NCBI GenBank assembly: GCA_003694205.1
Contig: RFKS01000093.1
Coordinates: forward strand, 1-5,661
Reading direction: 5' to 3'
Source: Alphaproteobacteria bacterium
GTDB lineage: Bacteria; Pseudomonadota; Alphaproteobacteria; Sphingomonadales; Rhodothalassiaceae
Length of the DNA: 5,661 bases
The notes beneath the pieces are model-generated. The model worked only from the letters and a program-made list of their open reading frames with translations. It did no database searches and was not told where the DNA came from. Shown in pieces: positions 1 through 5,661 of the stretch. The translations under genes and the position numbers were made by a program. Numbering within the stretch: the stretch's first letter is position 1; every line of letters starts with the position of its first letter.

Positions 1-409
1 CCTTCTGCCCGGCCTCGCCCAGATAGGCGCCCCAGGGGAAAGCGGCGATCGAGACCTCGACCGGACTCGCGCGGCCCAAGAGTCCGATGCCGCCATAACC
101 CTTGTAGGCGATCGGCCGCACATAGGCACTTGTGAGTCCGTTCTCCGCGACCACACGGCGCGAGGCGGCGTGCAGCTCGTCTCGCGAATAGGGCAGGTCG
201 ATGCCGTAAACGCGGCCCGAATGATAGAGCCGGTCGATATGATCGGTGAGACGGAAAAGCCGCGCGCCCCAGGGGGTCTCGTAGGACCGGATGCCCTCGA
301 ATACGGCGGTGCCGTAATGCAGCGCGTGGCTGAGCACATGCACCTTGGCCTCGGCCCAGGGCACAAGCTCGCCGTTCATCCAGATAAACTCGGTTGCGGT
401 TATCGCCAT
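1..409 (-). CDS. ilvE: Branched-chain amino acid aminotransferase, 5' part (cut by window edge)
   Basis: PLP-dependent class IV aminotransferase that transfers the amino group from glutamate to the 2-keto acids of valine, isoleucine and leucine, the last step of the pathway, in the cytoplasm. Only the first 136 residues are present; the frame is open to base 1. The translation begins MAITATEFIWMNGELVPW. It carries the fold-type IV N-terminal signature around residues 20-50 (HVLSHALHYGTAVFEGIR), then FRLTDHIDRLYHSGRVYGI and YVRPIAYKGYGGIG, all typical of bacterial IlvE of roughly 300 residues. The PLP lysine, near residue 160 in the E. coli enzyme, lies beyond the edge and cannot be checked. 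The start is fixed by a near-consensus AAGGAGG six nt before the ATG. It sits 77 nt after ilvM on the same strand, with no convincing terminator between, so it is probably the last visible operon gene. A D-amino acid aminotransferase or aminodeoxychorismate lyase is unlikely given the EGIRSYETPWG context and the ilv neighbours. Confidence 0.95.
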   Translation of the reverse strand, partial: MAITATEFIWMNGELVPWAEAKVHVLSHALHYGTAVFEGIRSYETPWGARLFRLTDHIDRLYHSGRVYGIDLPYSRDELHAASRRVVAENGLTSAYVRPIAYKGYGGIGLLGRASPVEVSIAAFPWGAYLGEAGQK

Positions 410-415
410 CGTCCG

Positions 416-422
416 CCTCCTT
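416..422 (-). promoter_or_regulatory. Strong Shine-Dalgarno of ilvE
   Basis: On the minus strand the sequence reads AAGGAGG, then six bases, then the ilvE ATG at 409. This is the closest match to the anti-Shine-Dalgarno consensus among the genes here. It lets ilvE be initiated independently rather than by coupling to ilvM, which ends 77 nt upstream. Confidence 0.8.
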
Positions 423-486
423 CGCCCGACCGGGTCCGCGACACGTTTCCACACAATGAAGATCGCATCAATTTTTCACCTTTGTC

Positions 487-798
487 TTAAGCGCCGGCGC
501 CCGCCGCGGCCGGCACCATTGCCCGATCCGGCGTCTGGCCCGTCCATGGCGGGGCGCCACGCCCACCGCAGTCCACCGCCGCGACCGGAATCAGCTTCTC
601 GAGATGGCGCACGAGGATGGCCGGATCCCCGCGGTGCCAAGGCAGGCGCGCGAGCTCGAGCTCGAGCCGGCAGCCGCGGTTGCCTTCACGCGTCATGGCG
701 AGCGCTCGCACCCGCCAGCCGCGCCGCTCGATGGTGCCGATGACGCGCATCAGCGCGCCCTCCGAATCGTCGATCAGAATCGAGAAGCGCTCCATCAT
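487..798 (-). CDS. ilvM: Acetohydroxyacid synthase small (regulatory) subunit, ACT domain
   Basis: Small subunit that binds and activates the catalytic subunit IlvG. The protein is 103 aa, against 87 recalled for E. coli IlvM. A single ACT domain fills about residues 3-80: a beta strand (FSILIDD), a helix with EGALMRVIGTIERRGW, then strands around LAMTREG and CRLELELA, and a second helix (LVRHLEKLIPV). The last roughly 20 residues are a Gly/Pro/Ala-rich tail. The much longer IlvN/IlvH C-terminal domain is absent, which fits the AHAS II type. It lines up without gaps over residues 6-33 with E. coli IlvH, keeping Gly14 but having Asp11 and Arg29 where IlvH has valine-site asparagines, so weak or no valine feedback is inferred. 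The start codon overlaps the ilvG stop as ATGA, with GAGGAG 8 nt upstream. A second ATG follows directly, so the true start could be codon 2. Confidence 0.93.
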   Translation of the reverse strand: MMERFSILIDDSEGALMRVIGTIERRGWRVRALAMTREGNRGCRLELELARLPWHRGDPAILVRHLEKLIPVAAVDCGGRGAPPWTGQTPDRAMVPAAAGAGA

Positions 799-2498
799 TG
801 TCTTGTCTCCTCAAGCATCTCGTGATTGTCAGCGCCGGGCGGCACCAGCGGCCAGACATTGGCTAGTGGATCGATCTTCACGTGCAGCAGGGCGGGACCC
901 TCGGCGCCGAGCAGCCAGTCGATGGCGCCGGCTACCTCGTCGCGATGTTCGATGGTCCGTGCCGCAAGGCCGAAGACCCGGGCGAGCGCAGCGAAATCGG
1001 GATTGTCGGAGAGATCGACCTCGCTCAGCCTGCCGTCGAAGAAAATGTCCTGCCACTGGCGCACCATGCCCAGTGCCTGATTGTCGAGCAGCACGATCTT
1101 GAGCGGCAGGCGGTAGCGATTGAGCGTCGCCAATTCCTGGATGTTCATCATGATTGAACCGTCGCCGGTCACCGTGACGACGCGCGCACCCGGCGCGGCA
1201 TGAAGCGCGCCGATGCCGGCGGGAATGCCGTAGCCCATGGCGCCGAGTCCGCCCGAGGTGAGATGCGCCTCGGGCCGCGTGAAACGACAGTGCTGCGCCG
1301 CCCACATCTGGTGCTGGCCGACATCGCAGGTGACGATCAGGTCCTCTCCGGCAGCCTCGGAGAGCGCACGCAGCAGCGCCGGCGCATAGACCCCCTCGCC
1401 TGGCGCATCATAGCGCCAGACATGCGCCTTCATGAGCTGCGCCGTCTCCTGCTGCCAGGAGGTGATAGCGAGCGGGCCCGGCCGCAGCGCCTCGAGGGCC
1501 TGACCGAGATCACCGACGAGGGCGAGGTCGGCGGCGCGGATCTTGCCCACTTCCGCGGCATCGGCATCGAGATGCAGGATGCGGGCCTCGGGCGCGAAGC
1601 CGTCGACGCGGCCGGTCGCGCGGTCGTCAAAGCGCGCGCCGCAGGTGATCAGAAGGTCCGAGCGCTGCACCGCGAGATTGGCCGCCTTGTTGCCGTGCAT
1701 GCCCAGAAGCCCGAGGAACTCCGGCGCGTCGGTGGGAATGGCGCCGAGCCCCTTGAGCGTTGCGACCACCGGCAGCCCCGTGCGCCGGATGAAGGCGCGG
1801 AAGGCCGCGGTGGCCCCGGCAAGGGCGATGCCGCCGCCGGCATAGACAAGCGGCCGCTTTGCCTCCCGGATCATTGCCGTGGCCCGTGCCACCGCTGCCG
1901 CCTCGGGCAGCGGCAGCGGCGCCGGCCGTCCCCTTGGCAGCGCGCGCGCCGCCACCGGCGCCATGGCGACGTCCTTCGGCAGGTCGAGGAGCACCGGCCC
2001 CGGCCGCCCCGAGGCTGCGATGGCGAAGGCCTCGGCAACCAGTTCCGGGATGCTGTCCGGGTCCGAGAGGATGAAGCTGTGCTTGACCACCGGCAGGGTG
2101 ATGCCGAAGGTGTCCACCTCCTGAAAGGCGTCACTGCCCATCAGCGGCCGCGCCACCTGTCCGGTAATGGCGACGATGGGCACGCTGTCGGCGAGCGCGT
2201 TTGCGAGCCCGGTGACGAGATTGGTGGCGCCGGGTCCGGAGGTCGCAATTGTGACGCCGGTGCGGCCGGTGACCCGCGCATAGCCGTCGGCGGCGAAGAT
2301 CGCCCCCTGTTCATGGCGGGTCAGGATGTGGGTGAGTGGCGAGCCGACGAGCGCGTCATAGACCGGCATGATGGCGCCGCCCGGATAACCGAAGATGACC
2401 TCGACGCCCTGCGCCTCGAGCGCGCGCACGAGCATCTCCCCCCCGCTGGCGGTGCGGGAAGGTGCTGCGGCGGCGGCACTGGCGGCGGCGTCGGTCAT
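795..2498 (-). CDS. ilvG: Acetohydroxyacid (acetolactate) synthase large subunit, AHAS II type
   Basis: ThDP-, Mg2+- and FAD-dependent enzyme condensing pyruvate with pyruvate (valine/leucine branch) or with 2-ketobutyrate (isoleucine branch). It is 567 aa, a full family length. Order: an Ala-rich N-terminal extension (about 1-18); the Pyr domain with FGYPGGAIMPVYDAL and catalytic Glu63 in RHEQGA; the central FAD-associated domain (about 200-350); and the ThDP-binding domain with GDGS at 445-448, where Asp446 and Asn473 are the Mg2+ ligands. Trp482 in GMVRQWQ matches the AHAS II tryptophan that favours 2-ketobutyrate. The C-terminal NVWPLVPPGA is also close to E. coli IlvG as I remember it. 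It begins 3 nt after the ilvC stop and shares ATGA with ilvM, so IlvM is its partner. The annotated ATG has only a weak Shine-Dalgarno. Met22 (ATG at 2435) is a plausible alternative start, preceded by a G-rich run and close to where the E. coli protein begins. Related ThDP enzymes such as glyoxylate carboligase are ruled out by these motifs and the operon. Confidence 0.97.
   Translation of the reverse strand: MTDAAASAAAAAPSRTASGGEMLVRALEAQGVEVIFGYPGGAIMPVYDALVGSPLTHILTRHEQGAIFAADGYARVTGRTGVTIATSGPGATNLVTGLANALADSVPIVAITGQVARPLMGSDAFQEVDTFGITLPVVKHSFILSDPDSIPELVAEAFAIAASGRPGPVLLDLPKDVAMAPVAARALPRGRPAPLPLPEAAAVARATAMIREAKRPLVYAGGGIALAGATAAFRAFIRRTGLPVVATLKGLGAIPTDAPEFLGLLGMHGNKAANLAVQRSDLLITCGARFDDRATGRVDGFAPEARILHLDADAAEVGKIRAADLALVGDLGQALEALRPGPLAITSWQQETAQLMKAHVWRYDAPGEGVYAPALLRALSEAAGEDLIVTCDVGQHQMWAAQHCRFTRPEAHLTSGGLGAMGYGIPAGIGALHAAPGARVVTVTGDGSIMMNIQELATLNRYRLPLKIVLLDNQALGMVRQWQDIFFDGRLSEVDLSDNPDFAALARVFGLAARTIEHRDEVAGAIDWLLGAEGPALLHVKIDPLANVWPLVPPGADNHEMLEETRQ
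807..812 (-). promoter_or_regulatory. Shine-Dalgarno of ilvM inside the ilvG 3' end
   Basis: GAGGAG on the minus strand lies 8 nt before the first ilvM ATG (798) and inside the last codons of ilvG. With the ATGA stop/start overlap it suggests translational coupling, which would keep the catalytic and regulatory subunits balanced. Confidence 0.65.
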
Positions 2499-2501
2499 CG
2501 C

Positions 2502-3498
<997 letters not shown>

Positions 3499-3515
<17 letters not shown>

Positions 3516-5217
3516 GGTTTCCTGTCCTTTTCGTTTCCTGTGTGAGCGGGGATCGGGGAGGAATGGTGACCGCGCCTTCGGACGCCGAGGCGACGAGGCG
3601 CGCATATTTCGCGTAGGCGCCGGCGAGCGCGGGACGCTCCGGCGCACGCCAGCCGTCACGGCGCGCTTCGAGGTCGGCATCGACGTCTATGCGGCGCGCC
3701 GTGGCATCGATGCTGATTCGGTCGCCGTCGCGGAGGAGCGCGATCGGCCCGCCCTCGGCCGCCTCGGGGGCGATATGGCCGACCATGAAGCCGTGCGTCG
3801 CGCCCGAGAAGCGGCCGTCGGTGATGAGCGCCACATCAGCGCCGAGGCCCTGGCCCTGGATGGCGGCCGTGACCGCCAGCATCTCGCGCATGCCGGGCCC
3901 GCCCTTCGGGCCTTCATAACGGATGACGATGACATCGCCGGCGCGGATGCGGCCCGCCTGCACCGCCGCAAAGGCCGCCTCCTCGCCGTCGAAGACGCGG
4001 GCCGGCCCCGAAAAGCGGTCGCGACCGCCGCCGGCACGCTTGAGCACGCAGCCCTCGGGCGCGAGCGCGCCGAAGAGGATGGCATAGCCGCCTTGCGGCT
4101 TTATCGGATCGTCGAGCGACCGCACGACGCTCTGGCCGGGACGCTCATAGGCCCCGGCCACCTCCTCGGCGAGGCTGCGCCCGCTCACCGTCGGTGTGTC
4201 GTACAGCAGTCCACCATCGAAGAGTCGCCGCGCCACAAGCGCCGTGCCCCCGGCATCCGAAAGCTCGACCGCGGTATAGCGCCCCGCGGGTTTCAGATCC
4301 GCAATCACTGGCGTCGACCGCGAGATGGCGTCAAAGCGGTCGATCTCAAACGCGATCCCGGCCTCGCGCGCGATGGCCAGGAGATGCAGGATGAGATTGG
4401 TCGAGCCGGCGGTGGCGGCGCCGATCCGCGCCGCGTTCTCGAGGCTTTCCGCGCTCAGATAGCAGCGCGCCGAGACCCCTTCACGGAGACGCTCCATGAG
4501 AAGGCGGCCGCAGCGCGCAGCGGCCGCCGGCTTGTCGGGATCGGTGGCGGCGAGATCGTTGGCGCCCATCGGCGAAAGGCCGAGCATGGTGAGCGCCATC
4601 GCCATGGTGTTGGCGGTAAACTGCCCGCCGCAGGCCCCGGCACCGGGACAGGCGGCGCGCTCGATGGCCATAAGCTCGGCCGCGTCGATGCGCCCCGCGG
4701 CCTCGGCGCCCACCGCCTCGAAGACGTCCTGGATGGTGATGAAGCGGCCATCATGCCGCCCGGGTCGGATCGAACCGCCATAGAGAATGATCCCCGGCAG
4801 ATCGAGCCGTGCCAGCGCCATCGCCGCCGCCGGGATGGTCTTGTCGCAGCCGACGAGCACCGCCACCGCGTCGAGCGAATGGCCGCGCACCGCAAGCTCG
4901 ATCGAATCGGCGATCACCTCGCGGCTGATCAGCGAGGCCTTCATCCCCGGCGTGCCCATGGCGATGCCGTCGGTGACCGCGATGGTGTTGAACTCGACCG
5001 GCGTGCCGCCGGCGGCACGGATGCCATCCTTCATGGGCTCGGCAAGCGTGCGCAGATGCAGATTGCACGGCGAGACGTCGCTCCAGGTACTGACGACCCC
5101 GACCATTGGCCGCGCGAGCGCCGCATCGTCGAGCCCGGTCGCGCGCAGCATCGCCCGCGCCGGCGGCTGCGAGCGCACGGCCTCGCTCGGATAGCGGCGC
5201 TCATCTGGCTTCGTCAT
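3499..5217 (-). CDS. ilvD: Dihydroxy-acid dehydratase, short Fe-S type
   Basis: Dehydrates 2,3-dihydroxy-isovalerate or -3-methylvalerate to the 2-keto acid, the third common step of valine and isoleucine synthesis. Length is 572 aa, as in the shorter IlvD group (actinobacterial, cyanobacterial and plant-like), against 616 for E. coli. The three cluster-ligand cysteines are Cys51 ([10 protein letters not shown]), Cys124 (VGCDKTIPA) and Cys196 ([14 protein letters not shown]). Asp125-Lys126 form the DK pair whose lysine is carbamylated to bind Mg2+ in characterised members. Asp83 is in VTDGIAMG, and Ser471 in GRFSGATHG is the likely catalytic base. The family C-terminal motif [18 protein letters not shown] is present. 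The pattern suggests a [2Fe-2S] enzyme, but that is inference. Related sugar-acid dehydratases (Edd type) are unlikely given the operon. The ATG at 5217 is preceded by AGGG at 7 nt. It is the first structural gene after the attenuator at 5247-5278 and overlaps the ilvC start by 17 nt. Confidence 0.97.
3520..3530 (-). promoter_or_regulatory. Shine-Dalgarno of ilvC, deciding its start
   Basis: The minus strand reads AAAGGACAGGA shortly before the ATG at 3515: AAAGGA at 9 nt and AGGA at 4 nt spacing. It lies just upstream of the ilvD stop codon, within ilvD. It supports the 337-residue IlvC over the 392-codon open frame. Confidence 0.6.
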
Positions 5218-5224
5218 ATCGTTT

Positions 5225-5228
5225 CCCT
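5225..5228 (-). promoter_or_regulatory. Shine-Dalgarno of ilvD
   Basis: AGGG on the minus strand, continuing as AGGGAAACGAT, lies 7 nt before the ilvD ATG at 5217. It lies downstream of the attenuator's T-run, so it is transcribed only if polymerase reads through. Confidence 0.55.
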
Positions 5229-5246
5229 GTCGTCAAGAAAGTCATC

Positions 5247-5278
5247 AAAAAACCCCGCTTCGGCGTGCGAAGCGGGGT
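5247..5278 (-). terminator. Intrinsic terminator acting as the ilv attenuator
   Basis: On the minus strand ACCCCGCTTCG (5278-5268) pairs perfectly with CGAAGCGGGGT (5262-5252), an 11-bp GC-rich stem with a 5-nt loop (5267-5263). It is followed by a T-run at 5252-5247, whose first T forms the closing pair. It has no T-run on the plus strand, so it works only towards ilvD. It begins 28 nt after the stop codon of the Leu/Ile/Val-rich leader ORF and ends 29 nt before the ilvD start. That position, inside the leader and before the first gene, makes it an attenuator rather than a terminator of another gene. Confidence 0.93.
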
Positions 5279-5324
5279 CCCCATTGCGTTCACTGAAATC
5301 TTGTTGTCAGCCAAGCACCCCGCT
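5271..5324 (-). promoter_or_regulatory. Candidate antiterminator (segments 2 and 3)
   Basis: The minus-strand RNA has AGCGGGGU at 5324-5317, inside the last codons of the leader ORF. It is perfectly complementary to ACCCCGCU at 5278-5271, the upstream arm of the terminator, and identical to AGCGGGGU at 5259-5252, the downstream arm. A G-U pair can extend it to 9 bp. The two pairings exclude each other. A ribosome at the leader stop (5309-5307) would cover 5317-5324 and let the terminator form. A ribosome stalled earlier in the Leu/Ile/Val run would leave that segment free for the antiterminator. The base complementarity is seen directly; the regulation is inferred from known ilv, leu and trp attenuators. 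Confidence 0.8.
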
Positions 5325-5465
5325 CTCTACCCCGATAAGGAGCAGCGTTACGAGTACCAGAATGAGAAGGTCGGCATCGCGCCGCGCGATCGCGAACGCG
5401 ACCGGCGCACGACGCCGGGTGCGGGCGATGGAAGCTCTTGCGAATTGGTGCGTTGCGATGCTCAT
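5307..5465 (-). CDS. ilvL: ilv operon leader peptide (attenuation control), 52 aa
   Basis: Small ORF of 52 codons plus TGA, directly upstream of the attenuator. It starts MSIATHQFARASIAR, has an Arg/Ala-rich middle (seven Arg in residues 10-29), and ends in a run containing LLILVLVTLLLI. Of residues 33-51, 14 of 19 are branched-chain: 8 Leu, 4 Val, 2 Ile. This is the signature of a leader whose translation senses charged tRNA-Leu/Val/Ile, as in the E. coli ilvGMEDA leader (32 aa as recalled), though longer. No Shine-Dalgarno precedes the ATG, and the predicted promoter lies only a few bases upstream, so it may be translated from a leaderless mRNA. A short membrane protein is an alternative, because the run could span a membrane, but the adjoining antiterminator/terminator pair favours the leader role. 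The symbol follows E. coli usage by role, not by sequence homology. Confidence 0.88.
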   Translation of the reverse strand: MSIATHQFARASIARTRRRAPVAFAIARRDADLLILVLVTLLLIGVESGVLG

Positions 5466-5472
5466 GGGCGGC

Positions 5473-5525
5473 AGACTATCGATGATTCATCCGAGGTCAA
5501 GGCAATATTGGAAAAAAATTACGAA
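5473..5525 (-). promoter_or_regulatory. Predicted promoter of the ilv operon
   Basis: Reading the minus strand: an AT-rich stretch at about 5525-5502 containing a run of seven T (5518-5512), possibly an UP element, then CTTGAC at 5501-5496, a 17-nt spacer, and TAGTCT at 5478-5473. CTTGAC is a full match to the -35 of alphaproteobacterial housekeeping promoters and contains the sigma70 TTGAC core. The -10 is weak (3 of 6 against TATAAT). GATAGT at 5480-5475 is a better match, but its spacing is too short. Transcription would start at or a few bases before the leader ATG at 5465. Location between the preceding region and the leader ORF is as expected. Confidence 0.55.
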
Positions 5526-5600
5526 TTCCTTTCTCCTGCGGCAAGAAAGCGACTCCCGGTCATCCTCTCTTCGCAGTCGCAACAATCGCGGGCGGGGGGG

Positions 5601-5661
5601 TCAGGCGGAGCCGATCCGGCGTACGTCGCCGCGATCAAAGAGCCATGCCTCCGTATGGGCA
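5601..5661 (-). CDS. Possible 3' end of an upstream gene (unidentified)
   Basis: One minus-strand frame is open from the window edge for 19 codons and ends in TGA at 5603-5601. The residues are AHTEAWLFDRGDVRRIGSA. Third positions are mostly G or C, like the real genes here. The stop falls about 100 nt before the predicted ilv promoter, a natural place for a preceding gene to end. The fragment is too short to recognise, and another minus-strand frame is also open through here, so this is only a suggestion. No function is proposed. Confidence 0.3.
   Translation of the reverse strand, partial: AHTEAWLFDRGDVRRIGSA

Noticed and set aside
430..486. TTGATG with a distant AAACGT as an internal promoter for ilvE
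   Set aside because: The -10 match is very poor and the -35 only 4 of 6; chance matches of this quality are common in an AT-richer gap.
651..666. Palindromic repeat CGAGCTCGAGCTCGAG
   Set aside because: It encodes alternating Leu and Glu in a strand of the IlvM ACT domain (LELELA) with common GC-rich codons; no sign of an operator.
487..1102. Plus-strand ORFs opposite ilvM and the ilvG 3' end
   Set aside because: Arg/Pro/Ala-rich translations without domains, fully antisense to supported genes.
3516..3680. 55-codon N-terminal extension of IlvC in the open frame
   Set aside because: It overlaps the conserved C-terminal part of ilvD, is Arg/Pro/Ser-rich and unlike any IlvC, and the family start [10 protein letters not shown] with its own Shine-Dalgarno lies downstream.
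5543..5580. Possible terminator for the preceding gene: GCGACT/AGTCGC stem followed by TTTCTT on the minus strand
   Set aside because: Only 6 bp with a 20-nt loop and a broken T-run; too weak to list, though the position after the 5601 stop would be sensible.

Overview
The window is a GC-rich bacterial segment (by eye well above 60% GC) carrying a branched-chain amino acid (isoleucine/valine) biosynthesis operon. Every confident gene lies on the minus strand. In transcription order, from high to low coordinates, these are: a promoter, a 52-codon leader peptide ORF packed with Leu/Ile/Val codons, an intrinsic terminator acting as an attenuator, ilvD (dihydroxy-acid dehydratase), ilvC (class I ketol-acid reductoisomerase), ilvG (acetohydroxyacid synthase large subunit, AHAS II type), ilvM (its ACT-domain small subunit), and the first 136 codons of ilvE (branched-chain aminotransferase), cut by the left edge.

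The structural genes are packed tightly: ilvD and ilvC overlap by 17 nt, ilvC and ilvG are 3 nt apart, and ilvG and ilvM share an ATGA stop/start. Only ilvM-ilvE has a real gap (77 nt), and ilvE has a near-perfect Shine-Dalgarno sequence. Together the enzymes cover every step from pyruvate or 2-ketobutyrate to valine or isoleucine: AHAS (IlvG+IlvM), then IlvC, IlvD and IlvE. No threonine deaminase (ilvA) or leu gene is present in the window.

The most interesting region is 5218-5525, upstream of ilvD. A small ORF, too short for ordinary gene callers, ends in a run where 14 of 19 residues are Leu, Ile or Val. Its 3' end contains an 8-nt segment that exactly duplicates one arm of the downstream terminator hairpin, so it can compete for the other arm. 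This is the three-segment logic of ribosome-mediated attenuation (leader, antiterminator, terminator). The likely promoter lies so close to the leader ATG, with no Shine-Dalgarno in between, that the leader mRNA may be leaderless.

The organism is probably a high-GC proteobacterium. The CTTGAC-N17 promoter spacing and a possibly leaderless attenuator peptide lean towards Alphaproteobacteria, but this is not certain. A class I IlvC (337 aa) and a short 572-aa IlvD exclude an enterobacterium, even though the AHAS is of the enterobacterial IlvGM type. The right-hand 60 bases may hold the 3' end of an unrelated upstream gene.
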